From NCBI GenBank assembly GCA_963819695.1, contig CAWFXD010000001.1:1860001-1924000 (forward strand): a DNA stretch of 64,000 nt, read 5' to 3'. The stretch comes from DASZIT01 sp963819695 (GTDB lineage Bacteria > Actinomycetota > Acidimicrobiia > Acidimicrobiales > RAAP-2). A program made the translations under genes and the position numbers. The notes beneath the pieces are model-generated. The model ran no database searches. It had not been told where the DNA came from and was given only the letters and a program-made list of their open reading frames with translations. Of the stretch, positions 18,532 through 27,257 are shown one piece after another; the stretch's first letter is position 1, and each line of letters starts with the position of its first letter.

Positions 18532-18903
18532 CGCGTCTGCGTGGGATCCACGCCCTGGTCATCGATGACAATGCGACGAATCAACGGGTTCTCCAAGAGA
18601 TGATCGCCGGATTCGGAGGCACCGCGGACACCGCCGCCGGGGCGGACCAGGCCCTGGACTTGCTGCAGCGTGGCGCTGGAGGAGGCGACCCCCTTTGATG
18701 TCGTGCTCACCGACCTGAACATGCCCGACGTCGATGGCTACGGGGTGTCGCGGTTGCTGCACGCCGACCCACGTCTCGCCCACATCCCGATCGTGATGCT
18801 GGTGGGCTCCGCCCAACGCGGGAATGCCGAGAGAAACGAGGGGGCCGGGATTGCCGGATATCTGACCAAACCGGTCCGCTCATCCCAACTGCGCAGCACC
18901 CTC
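18532..18903 (+). CDS. Fragment 7: first C-terminal receiver domain
   Basis: A receiver read across a shift near 18670: HALVIDDNATNQRVLQEMI, then FDVVLTDLNMPDVDGYGVSRL with the phospho-Asp, and YLTKPVRSSQL with the conserved Lys. Unlike the middle receiver of the neighbouring 1318-residue kinase, its active site is intact. It leads into a Pro/Gln-rich linker (about 18930-19090). Confidence 0.7.
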
Positions 18904-18904
18904 G

Positions 18905-19940
18905 AACCACGCGCTCGAGATGGCCCAGGCCCAAATCCCGGCCCACCCCGACACCGGCCCGGAGCCCCCAATCCAACCGCCACGGCAAGAACCCGAGCCC
19001 GAAGGCAAGGTCAGCCAGGCAGACGCCGGCACCGGTGACCGGCCGACGGCTTCCACCCCGCTTTCCGGCTCCCCCACGCCGCCGGTCGAATCACGTACGT
19101 TGTTACTCGTGGAGGACAACGAGGTCAACCAGAAGGTGGTACTCGCCCGCCTCTCCCGGCTTGGGTACAGCGCCGATGTCGCGGTCAACGGCGCCGAGGC
19201 GCTGGAGTGCCTGGAGCGCAATCGCTATGGCGCCGTCCTCATGGATTGCCAAATGCCGGTGATGGACGGCTACGAGGCCACCTCACGTCTTCGCGCCATG
19301 GAAGGAACCGGGCGTCACACACCGGTCATCGCCCTGACCGCCTTGGCCATGACCGCCGACCGGGCACGATGCATCGCCGCCGGCATGGACGACTACCTGG
19401 CCAAACCGGTGCAGGTCGAGGACTTGGTGGCCGCCCTCGAACGCTGGGCACCGCTCGACGGATCTCTTCCGTTTGCAGTCGTTGCGGACTCCGGTGACGA
19501 CGTGGCGGATGAAATGGCCGAGGCCGACGATGACCTTTCCGACCTCGACCCGGCGATCGTCGGCGGTTTGCGGGATCTTGGCGGCATCGCCCTCCTCGAC
19601 GAGCTCGTCTCGCTCTTCCACGATGAGGTCGGACGGTACCTCACCGAGCTCGAACACGCCCTCGCCGACGATGATCCCGTAGCTCTCCGGCAGACCTCCC
19701 ATGCCCTCAGTGGAAGCAGCGCCAATATGGGTGCCCAACGGGTGGCCGCGTCCGCCGAGCGCACTCGAGCAGCTGGCGGCTACCGGCAATCTGGACGGGG
19801 CACAGGCCCTCATCACCGAACTCGCCACCAACGCCGGGCGTGCTCTCGAGGCTCTGGCCGGAGAGACGGGCCGGCCTCATGGCACGCCCGACATCGACTT
19901 CGACCCGGCGAGCACAACGCTACCGAGAGGATCGAAATGA
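18905..19940 (+). CDS. Fragment 8: second receiver and Hpt domain
   Basis: A Pro-rich linker, then a canonical receiver (TLLLVEDNEVNQKVVLARL, phospho-Asp in AVLMDCQMPVMDG, Lys in YLAKPVQ) and a C-terminal Hpt bundle with phospho-His in LRQTSHALSGSSANMG near 19710. The final shift, near 19761, separates the last helix (ALEQLAATGNLDGAQALI). The TGA at 19938-19940 overlaps the ATG of the next gene, which shows where the gene truly ends. Confidence 0.75.
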
Positions 19941-20380
19941 CAATGCCCAAGGACCCCCGGACCATCGGCGATCCGAAGGCGGCGCCCCTACGAGTGGTCC
20001 TGGTGGACGACGCACCCTCGACCCGGCGCCTGCTCAGAGCGGTTCTCGACTGCGTCGCCTCCCTCGAGGTGGTGGCCGAGGCCGCCAGCGGGCGCCAGGC
20101 GGTCGAATCGGCAAAGAGGCTTCTCCCCGATGTCGTCCTGCTCGACCTGTCGCTTCCCGACACCGACGGTGCGGAGATCCTTCCCGATCTTCTCCGTGTC
20201 GCCCCGGAGGCAAGGATCGTCATCCTGTCCCACACCTCGCGGAGCGCGGGACCGGACCTGGTCGCCGCCGGCGCCACCGGGTTCATCGAGAAGGGGCTGC
20301 CTCCCTACGCCCTGGTCGATCAGCTGTCCGCCGTGCTCGGCGTGCCGCTCACCGTCGCCTCGGAGTTGCCCGAGCCGTGA
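19937..20380 (+). CDS. Single-domain response regulator
   Basis: A 147-residue NarL-like receiver without a DNA-binding domain: acidic pocket VDDAPSTRRLL, phospho-Asp in DVVLLDLSLPDTDG, and Lys in GFIEKGLPP. Its ATG overlaps the stop of the giant hybrid kinase gene by 4 bp, so it is the likely shuttle or end target of that phosphorelay. The longer upstream ORF extension belongs to the kinase gene. Confidence 0.85.
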   Translation: MTMPKDPRTIGDPKAAPLRVVLVDDAPSTRRLLRAVLDCVASLEVVAEAASGRQAVESAKRLLPDVVLLDLSLPDTDGAEILPDLLRVAPEARIVILSHTSRSAGPDLVAAGATGFIEKGLPPYALVDQLSAVLGVPLTVASELPEP

Positions 20381-20436
20381 GGTTGACGGCGATCTGCCGG
20401 CTTGCTGCCTCGTCCGAGGGATAGGAAGCTGGCTGG

Positions 20437-20841
20437 GTGCCTACATCCCCTACGGCCGAATCCGAGACCGGGATCGTCACCAAGACGGCCCCGGGAACGG
20501 TTGCCGACACCGTCTCGAAACTCGCCGCGCTGGTCGAGGCCCGCGGGATGATCATCTTCACGATCATCGATCACAGCGGTGAAGCCGCCAAGCGGGGTCT
20601 CGACCTGCGGGACACGAAACTGGTCGTCTTCGGCAGCCCGGCGGGCGGTACCCCGGTCATGCAGGCGTTCCCGTTGACGGCGCTCGATCTGCCTCTCAAG
20701 GTGCTCATCTGGGACGATGACGGTCAGACTCAGATCAGCTTCACCAGCCCGGACGTCCTGGCCGCACGTCACCACCTCCCCGACGACCTGGCTTCCCGGC
20801 TGGCGGGAATCGGTCCCCTCAGCGACGCGCTCGTCGGCTGA
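20437..20841 (+). CDS. DUF302-domain protein
   Basis: A 134-residue protein dominated by a DUF302 domain: the opening TVADTVSKLAALVEARGMIIFTIIDH is followed by FGSPAGGTPVMQAFPLTALDLPLKVLIWDDDG. DUF302 is a small alpha/beta fold of unknown function, sometimes tied to heme or redox proteins. The GTG start at 20437 gives a short polar N-terminus; a later start is possible. It follows the response regulator by 56 bp, in the same direction. Confidence 0.85.
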   Translation: MPTSPTAESETGIVTKTAPGTVADTVSKLAALVEARGMIIFTIIDHSGEAAKRGLDLRDTKLVVFGSPAGGTPVMQAFPLTALDLPLKVLIWDDDGQTQISFTSPDVLAARHHLPDDLASRLAGIGPLSDALVG

Positions 20842-20901
20842 CGACTCTTACGGAGCCGGCTCGCCGCGGGCGGGCGGGCGACGGAGGTCGCGCTCACGGA
20901 T

Positions 20902-20948
20902 CGGGGCAAGCCTCCGGGAGAGGGCGGTGGGAGCAACTCTCGGCCCCG
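20902..20948 (+). promoter_or_regulatory. Structured 5' leader of the secreted beta-helix gene
   Basis: The 265-bp gap before the secreted protein gene can fold into a stacked hairpin: CGGGG at 20902-20906 with CCCCG at 20944-20948, and CCGGGAG at 20914-20920 with CTCTCGG at 20937-20943 (one G-U pair), with an AAGCCT-like bulge on the 5' side only. A second small stem (GACGC/GCGTC) follows near 20980-20996. This looks like a folded RNA leader. I could not match it to a known riboswitch. Confidence 0.35.
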
Positions 20949-21093
20949 AAGCGCACAAACGCGAAGGCTGTCGGTCGACGCCCGCAACGGAGCGTCTGGG
21001 CAAACATGAAAAAGGACAAGCGACAGACGAGGTCGGACCGTATAGGATCCCCGCGGTCGGCGGCACAGACGGCGACAAACAGACGACGGTGGT

Positions 21094-21099
21094 AGGAGG
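21094..21099 (+). promoter_or_regulatory. Strong ribosome binding site
   Basis: A consensus AGGAGG lies 7 bp upstream of the ATG at 21107. It decides that start over the longer ORF that begins at 20717, and it is the strongest such site I noticed in the window, suggesting high expression. Confidence 0.7.
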
Positions 21100-21106
21100 G
21101 ACGTTG

Positions 21107-23270
21107 ATGGCACAGTCTTTTGGGCGTCACAGCAGCCGGCTCAGCCGGTTGGTCGCCGCAGCCGCATTGGTGGTGGGGAGCGGGACATTGATCTCCCTCG
21201 TCGCTGCCTCTCCGGCAACCGCGGTACCGGCAGGGACAATAATCGTGGCGACAAACGGGCACGACATTGGCAATTGCCAGTTAACCAACTGTCTCACCCT
21301 CGGCTACGCCCTATCCAAGGCTACTGCCGCCAGCAACATCATCTTGGAGCCCGGAACCTACCCATCCGCCGCGAATCCGATAGGCACCTCCGACACGGTA
21401 GGGCCCCAGCTGAGCGGGGTTACCATCGGCTCGGACCCGGCACGGCAAGGGTCGGCGTCCAATACCATCATCGACGCCACCGGCGCACCCAACGGCCTGG
21501 TCATCAACGCCAATGACGTCACCGTCAACGGCCTGTCGGTCCTCAACGCCGACAACGAGGGCATCTGCATCACCCCGGCGACGGCCTTCACCAGCGGCTG
21601 CCTGTTGTCGCCACCGATCGACGCCACCGCCGCCCACCAGTGTGACCGGCGCCCTCATCGAGAACAACATCGTCAACAACAACGACGCCTGCATCAACCA
21701 CCCCACCGCCGCCGACTGCCCACAGCCCCCCAACCCGTTCGATGACTACGGCGAGACGATCCATCTCCTGAGCGTGGCCAACTCCACCGTGACCAACAAT
21801 GTGGTCGAAAACAACGTCGGGGGCATCCTGTTGACCGACGAGGTGGGACCGACCGACGGCAACACCATCAGCGGCAACACGGTGAATAGCAATTCCGTCG
21901 ACTGCGGGATCACCCTGGCCGGCCACAGCTCCAGCGCAGTCTCGACCAGTGGGCCGACCACCGGCCAACCTCAGCCGTCCCAGGCCGGGGTATACAACAA
22001 CATGATCGCCGGCAACACCTCTGACAACAACGGCGCCGCCGGGCTACTGGCTGCGGCCGGCGGTTCGGGCTCCGCCGTCTACAACAACACGTTCACCGGG
22101 AACACCGCCATCGGCAACGGCCTGGCCGGCATGACCATCCACAGTCACGCGCCGCTGCAGGACATCAACGGCAACGTGATCACCAACAACAACTTCAGTC
22201 AGGACGCACTCCACGGCGGTCCCGGCAGCGGCCCCGGCGATATCGAGGGCCCTCCGGCGAGCGCCAACCTCACCCAGAGCGCGGGTGTTCAGGTCCTGAG
22301 TGTGTTCGCACCGCTGACGGGTACCGTGATCCAGGGCAATACCATTTCCAACGTCTTCTACGGCATCTGGCAGTCGGCTCTGGCATCGAGCGCCATCTCG
22401 GGCAATAACATTTCCGTCAACACCGGAGGCACGCCGGTGTACACCGTTCCCGCCGCCGGCAGCGGCTACTGGATGGCTGCCGGAGACGGTGGCGTCTTCA
22501 GTTTCGGGGCCAGCGGCTTCTACGGCTCATCGCCCGGATCCGCGCTCGGTGCTCCCACGGTGGGCATCGCCCACACTCCGGACAGCGGCGGCTACTGGCT
22601 GGCGGCAAGCAACGGCAACGTCGCGAACTTCGGTGACGCCACGGCCTACGGATCGCTCCAGGGCAAGCCCCTCAATGCCCCGATTGTGGGCATCGCCGCC
22701 CCCCAGGATGGGGGCGGCTACTGGCTGGTCGCATCTGACGGCGGCGTATTCGGGTTCGGCGACGCCGCCTTCATGGGCTCGATGGGTGGTCAGCGCCTCA
22801 ATGCTCCCATCGTCGGGGTGGCCGCGACGCCTTCCGGCGGTGGCTATTGGTTGGTGGCCAGCGATGGAGGCATCTTCTCCTTCGGCGACGCCAAATTCTT
22901 CGGATCGATGGGTGGTCAGCGCCTCAACAAACCCATTGTGGGCATCGCCTCGACCGCCGGATCGGTAAACCCGCAAAACGGGTCCATCGTCGGGGACGGC
23001 TACTGGCTGGTGGCGTCGGACGGCGGCGTGTTCAACTTCGGCAACGCCGGCTTCATGGGCTCGATGGGCGGCCAGCCTCTCAACAAGCCGATCGTGAGCA
23101 TCGCCCCGGGTCCCTACGCGTTGAACTTCGGCAACTTCTCCCTTCAGGCCACCGGCTACTGGTTGGTGGCCTCGGATGGTGGTGTCTTCAGCTTCGGAAA
23201 GGCCAGCTTCTTCGGTTCACTGGGGGCCCTCAAGCTGGTGTCGCCGATTTCAGGAGCCGCCTCGACGTAA
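21107..23270 (+). pseudogene. Secreted beta-helix protein with GYWLVASDGG repeats (one frameshift)
   Basis: About 720 residues when one extra C near 21633-21635 is removed. It has a Sec signal peptide (basic GRHSSRLSRL, hydrophobic VAAAALVVGSG, cleavage after SPATA), then a right-handed parallel beta-helix region rich in Asn turns (NNIVNNN, VTNNVVENN, ISGNTVNSN). The C-terminal third (22458-23240) has six copies of a unit of about 45 residues with core GYWLVASDGGVFSFG, a propeller-like repeat common in actinobacterial exported proteins. The product is probably a surface or extracellular protein binding or cleaving carbohydrate. Only the shift prevents a full reading; each half alone would be incomplete. 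Confidence 0.8.
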
Positions 23271-23400
23271 CCGTTCGAGATGAAGGTCCATGACGGGCGG
23301 GAGGCCGGGCCTCGGCGCTGACCTCCCGCCGATCGTCACTGCTGCCGTTTCTCCCCAAACGGGTCAAGGGCATGGAAGGAACCATCGGAGTTCGGCCGGT

Positions 23401-23919
23401 TCAGTCCGAGTCGGCGCCCTGCAGCTCTTCGTCCATGGCTTGAGCCTCGATGTCCATCCGCCGTAGGAGGCCGGGGACGATGCGTCGCTCGGCCATGCGG
23501 CCAATGCCCGGCACCGCCACTACCAGATCGCCGTCGATCCGCCGACGGGTGCCGCCCATAGTTTCGGTAAGGAGGAAATCGGCGGCGCCATGCAGGCGCC
23601 TCGGATCCTTCTCCGCCTCGAACGTAAGCGCACCGGTGCCCGCCGATTTGTCGACCCGCACCTCCTGGATCCATGCCAACCGGCTTGAGCCGAGAAGGCG
23701 TTGAGCGATCGGGTCGAGGCTCCCGACGAATTCGTACCGGAGCCGCAGCATGGCGATGTCTCCCTCGGACTGCTCGTCGACAAGCTCCGGGAGGCTCAGG
23801 TCCGGGAGGGCGAGATGGAGATAGAAGGCAGAATCGACCAGGAGGGCCGCCACTGCTTCCTCGGATCCGCTGATGTGGTGCTCAGCGTGGAAGCGCACTG
23901 TTATTCCCGGAGGAGGCAA
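23401..23919 (-). CDS. DUF2505-family protein
   Basis: A 172-residue protein with the pattern of DUF2505 (SRPBCC-like fold): ITVRFHAEHHISGSEEAVAALL at the start, LRLRYEFVG in the middle and FLLTETMGGTRRRIDGDLVVAVP followed by an amphipathic C-terminal helix. Such proteins have a hydrophobic pocket, but the ligand is unknown. It is convergent with the beta-helix gene; the 130-bp gap between them shows no clear terminator. Confidence 0.8.
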   Translation of the reverse strand: MPPPGITVRFHAEHHISGSEEAVAALLVDSAFYLHLALPDLSLPELVDEQSEGDIAMLRLRYEFVGSLDPIAQRLLGSSRLAWIQEVRVDKSAGTGALTFEAEKDPRRLHGAADFLLTETMGGTRRRIDGDLVVAVPGIGRMAERRIVPGLLRRMDIEAQAMDEELQGADSD

Positions 23920-24198
23920 GCCGTATTTTGGGTATCGAACTCGGCATCCGAAGCACCCCTTGGGTGAAGTTGCGCCAGCTGGCTCTGTGTATCTAGAACA
24001 TGATCGTGCCCTGAAATGCTAACCGGGCCTGGCGGCAACAACGACTTCGGTGTCTCCCGGCGACCGGCCGGAGCTATTCCGGCGCGAAGCCGGCAAGCAA
24101 CGACACACCAAAGCAGCTGAGCAATGTCAACGGCGATGTCGTAACCTTCCGAGGCGCCTCAATAGGGGTGGTCAACCAAACTGATATGGGGTTTCAAC

Positions 24199-24504
24199 AT
24201 GAGTGTCACTGTCATCGCTCACTTCCCGGTTGCTGACGTCGCCAAAGCCATCGAGGGCCTGCAAGCCAACGCCGCGCTCCTCGAAGAGATCACTGAGGAC
24301 ACCAAGGGCGCTGGAATTCTTCATCATCGATTCGTCGCTGGCGCCGACGAGCTCGTCGTCATCGATGAGTGGGAAACCGCCGAGCAGTTCCAGGCCTTCT
24401 TCGAAGGGAACCCCAAGGTCGAGCGGGTTACTTCTGCGATCGGTGTCACGGGTCCTCCGGCAGTCACGGTTTACAACTCGTTCGAGGCTGCCGGAGCCAT
24501 TTAG
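24199..24504 (+). CDS. Dimeric alpha/beta-barrel (ABM-like) protein
   Basis: A 101-residue protein of the antibiotic biosynthesis monooxygenase-like ferredoxin fold: an N-terminal strand (MSVTVIAHFPV), a helix (VAKAIEGLQANAALL), then HHRFVAGADELVVIDEWETAEQFQAFFEGNPKVER. The WETAEQFQAFF helix is typical. It could be a small oxygenase or a heme- or quinone-interacting protein. The ATG at 24199 follows ATGGGG. The 279-bp upstream gap (23920-24198) holds only a small CCGGC/GCCGG hairpin at 24079-24093. Confidence 0.75.
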   Translation: MSVTVIAHFPVADVAKAIEGLQANAALLEEITEDTKGAGILHHRFVAGADELVVIDEWETAEQFQAFFEGNPKVERVTSAIGVTGPPAVTVYNSFEAAGAI

Positions 24505-24572
24505 GGGGCTGCAGCGCCGAGGTACTTGGCGAGGCGCTTTTTCGTCCCTAGACACCCCACGTGCGTAAGAAG

Positions 24573-25794
24573 TCAAGCCGCCAGCGTTGACCCCACGCTC
24601 GAGGCGATGTCTTCGCGGTAGAGCTCTTCTCGCTCCAGGCAGGTGTGGAGGATGCCTACCCAGCGGTTGGCCAACTGTCGGGTCGCCTGTCGATGAGTCT
24701 TGCCGCTGTCCCTGGACTCGATTCGTAGTAGTTCCGGGCCCCTGCGGACCTGATCATCGAGCAGAAGGCCCATTGGTCGAGCGCATCGGCCAGGCGCCGG
24801 TTTCTGGCGAAGCGGGCCAGCACCACATGGCTCTGTCCCGAGGCCTTGGTGATCGGCGACGTGCCGGCGTAGTTTTTGCGAGACTTGGCGTTGGCATACC
24901 GAGTTCGGTCATCACCGAACTCGCCCAGCACCCGAGCGCCGAGGACCGTCCCCAGTCCTGGCAGGGAGAGGACGACCTTGGCGTCCGGGTGCTGCTCAAA
25001 ATGTTCGGCCAGCGAGATCTCGAGGCTGGCGATCTGAGCCGTGATATGCCTCGATGAGGGCCAGGGACGATCGAGCCACCGACCCGTGCGCCTCGGCAAT
25101 GCCCCGAGGAGCTTCGAGGTAGTCGGCCCGGAGGGCGGCCTGGATCTCTTCGGCCTTCTTGTCAATATTGCGGCTCCGTCCGCCACGGCGGAGAGCCGAA
25201 GCGATCTTGGACCTCGAGAGCTGGCGTCCAATCGCCGGAGTCGGCGCGATCGAGCAGCACCGAGACAGCGTCGTGTGTTCGAGAGGTCGGTCCCAAACGC
25301 AGCCAACGCTCCCGGGTAGTACTCCCGCAAGGCTGAGCGCAGGGCATTGATCTGGCGCTGGCGGCCCCAGATCGCATTCTGGTGGGCCCGGGCGAGGATC
25401 TTGATCCCCTCGACCAACTCGCTGTCGCCGGCGACCTCGCGGTGGTTGTGGCGGTCGGTGCGCACCAGATCGGCCAGGACCTTGGCGTCGCCGGGATCGG
25501 ACTTCGCCCCGGACGTGGCGTGGCGATCCCGATAGCGGGAACTGGCCATTGGGTTGACCGCATAGACCTCGATAGCCGGCACCCACCAGCGCGGTCACGA
25601 TCAAGCCGCGGTCGATCTCGATGCCGACCACCACGTCCTCGGGTTCTTCCGCATGTGCCGCCAACGAGCTGGTGGAGCTCAGCCACGCCTCCGACGCTGT
25701 CGGCAACGCGACGTTTGCCGAGCACCTCTCCGGCTTCGTCCATCACGCAGACGTCGTGATGGTCCTCAGCCCAGTCCACACCTACAAAAATCAC
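24573..25794 (-). pseudogene. IS110-family transposase, multiply frameshifted
   Basis: Read across frames, this gives a DEDD transposase of about 405 residues: MIFVGVDWAEDHHDVCVMDE (first Asp), VVVGIEIDRG (Glu), SGAKSDPGDAKVLADL (last Asp residues), and the C-terminal Transposase_20 segment LSLPGLGTVLGARVLGEFGD with the serine-bearing AGTSPITKASG. At least six frame changes are needed, near 25665, 25572, 25285, 25200, 25045 and 24725, so it cannot make an active enzyme as read. No terminal inverted repeats are seen, as expected for the IS110 group. Confidence 0.85.
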
Positions 25795-26180
25795 TGCTCG
25801 TCCTCCTCTCTGGTCGCTCTTCTTGACGAGCCCGGAGGAGTTCAGCGGCGACCTAATGAATCAGTGCTCTCGGCACGACACCCCAACAGCCGTCAGCCTC
25901 CTCACCGACCGATCGGGGCACGTTCTAGGGATAGGGCTCAAGGCCCGGGTTCGGCTGGTGCTCCCGATTGGCGGCTCGGAGATCAGCCTTACTCAATGGC
26001 TGATCCGCTGCCATTAGGCTCAGGCCGATTTTCATCCCAGCCGGCCTCTATGAACGAGAATCCCCACCGGGTACCTTTCGGACCCATCCCGACTATCCAA
26101 CACCATCCCGACCGGTCCCGCCCCTTGAAACGTGGGGACAGAATCGGGACAAACCAACCTCAGCAACCGCGAAAGTCCTG
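25795..26180. other. Gene-free stretch upstream of the IS110 transposase
   Basis: These 386 bp hold no credible gene. In the IS110 group the long non-coding end lies upstream of the transposase and encodes the bridge RNA, so part of this stretch could be such an end; no boundary can be placed by eye. The right half has repeated CATCCCGAC motifs (near 26086 and 26103) and inverted ATCGGGAC (near 26143), resembling recombinase-binding sites beside the att-like repeat. Confidence 0.35.
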
Positions 26181-26197
26181 GTGGGCGCTAGAGGACT
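26181..26197. repeat. Distal att-like copy of the tRNA-Val 3' end
   Basis: The 17-bp sequence GTGGGCGCTAGAGGACT is identical to 29364-29380, which covers the tRNA discriminator base, the 3' acceptor strand and part of the T stem. Identity ends exactly at both sides. Confidence 0.65.
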
Positions 26198-26625
26198 GTC
26201 CTAGTAAATGTCCTACACCCTCCTACGTGCAAGCGGGCGTTCAGTTCCCTGAGGGCGACGGCCAGGCGGTCGAGGTTGGAGCGTTCTCGGCGCACCACGC
26301 AATCGGCATCCTCAGTAGAGCGCTCGGCGCCGTAGCCGATGGCAGCGACCCCTCCCACCATCAGATACTCCACTCCGTGGCGGTCCAGGACCCCGATCAG
26401 ATGCCCGAGATCATGCGGAGGACCATCAATGTTTGGCATGAGCGTCGGAGGCGGCTTCCTCAGCTCGCGCTCGACCTCCACTTCAGCCAGCCACTCCATG
26501 ACGGCCTCGCGTGAGTCCAGTCGCCGACCGTCCCAAAGGATCGTCACGTCGTCCGGGGTAGGAGGTCCGGCATTGCGCACATGCTCGATCAGCTCTTCAG
26601 CGGTCAAAACGGGCTTTGCGGCCAT
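26188..26625 (-). CDS. Nucleotidyltransferase truncated at the att-like site
   Basis: A 145-residue ORF. It starts with a helical N-terminus and contains the nucleotidyltransferase motif VEYLMVGGVAAIGYGAERSTEDADCVV (about 84-110), with GG and the metal-binding DAD. After RLHVGG the sequence turns into CRTFTRTVL and stops at a TAG that belongs to the 17-bp att-like repeat. Relatives normally continue for 50-80 more residues. The gene therefore seems cut by the recombination that formed the island boundary. Its partner, if it was an antitoxin- or toxin-type nucleotidyltransferase, is missing. Confidence 0.6.
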   Translation of the reverse strand: MAAKPVLTAEELIEHVRNAGPPTPDDVTILWDGRRLDSREAVMEWLAEVEVERELRKPPPTLMPNIDGPPHDLGHLIGVLDRHGVEYLMVGGVAAIGYGAERSTEDADCVVRRERSNLDRLAVALRELNARLHVGGCRTFTRTVL

Positions 26626-26791
26626 AGCTCCACAGTACCCCCGGACAACCCCGAAATAGGCAACTTCGGATCATTGGCACCCCACAGTGGCTCAATATCC
26701 GGAGCTTGCGAGACTCTGGAAGGATACTGGTGCTAGCAACTGTGCCCTTGCCCAGCAATACGCTCTCGCCGGGCACTCTTGTCACCAGCCC

Positions 26792-27257
26792 CTATGCCGG
26801 CGTTTTCTTCAATCGAGGGCGGAGTAAGTAAAGGATCCACGCGAACGCCATATTGGGCAGCTCGTACATGGCCAGACCGACCTGGTTGTACTTATCGGGG
26901 GCGATCTTGGTGCTGAACGAGAGGTAGGAGTCCTCGCCTTCTGCGACCATGCCGCCAAGGCGGCACAAGGAGAGGCCGCTCAGCGCGAGGACGAAGAAAC
27001 CGAGCGCCGAGTCACGGTGCTCCTCGCGCCGCTCCCACGAGTGCGGCAGTCCCGATCGCCATCTGCAGGCCGCCGTACATGGCGCGGACCTCGGTGCGTG
27101 TGACGGGGCTCGACAGGTCGTAGACGTCCATACCCGGGATCACCTTGCCAGACCACGACGTCGGCTTGATCAGATTGATCAAACCCCAGGGAAGCCAGAA
27201 CAGCGAGTTCGCGGCCAGGAAGAGTTGGGTGAGCCGGCGATGCGGTGTGGGGTTCAT
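26792..27257 (-). pseudogene. DUF4345-like membrane protein, one frameshift
   Basis: The first part (MNPTPHRRLTQLFLAANSLFWLP to MYGGLQMAIGTAALVGAARG) and the second (DSALGFFVLALSGLSLCRLGG to NMAFAWILYLLRPRL) lie in different frames joined near 27025. Joined, they give about 154 residues with four membrane segments, fitting the DUF4345 family. The stop is TAG at 26792-26794. Its start overlaps the TetR stop by 4 bp, so the two were one operon controlled by that regulator. An annotation that stops at 27012 would miss the second half. Confidence 0.65.

Larger units (their letters stand above)
12837..19940 (+). pseudogene. Giant Ser/Thr kinase-histidine kinase hybrid, broken by about ten frameshifts
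   Basis: When single-base shifts are ignored, one gene of about 2,365 codons runs from ATG 12837 (MTGSIILDGRY) to TGA at 19938-19940. Domain order: Ser/Thr kinase, AAA-type ATPase, TPR-like helices, GAF, PAS, HisKA, HATPase, receiver, receiver, Hpt. This is the architecture of kinases such as Anabaena HstK, here extended by two receivers and Hpt. Frame changes are needed near 13180 (base lost), 15312 (extra G), 16532, 16778 (base lost), 17170, 18150, 18530, 18670, 18904 and 19761 (extra bases). Every catalytic motif survives on both sides of each shift, so recent decay or sequencing error are both possible. Fragments are described separately. Confidence 0.85.

Noticed and set aside
13180..19761. 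Programmed ribosomal frameshifting in the giant kinase
   Set aside because: About ten shifts of mixed direction without slippery sequences cannot be programmed; error or decay is more likely.
20880..21000. Cyclic di-GMP or cyclic di-AMP riboswitch assignment for the leader
   Set aside because: A CAAGCCTCCGG stretch resembles part of the GEMM motif, but the flanking conserved segments and the tetraloop-receptor are missing. I list it only as a structured leader.
22440..23260. CRISPR-like array
   Set aside because: The repeats are in frame, encode similar protein units and vary between copies, unlike the constant short repeats of a CRISPR array. No cas genes are present.
25823..26017. Small ORF of 64 residues after the IS110 transposase
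   Set aside because: No family features; it lies in the putative non-coding end of the element and resembles chance reading.
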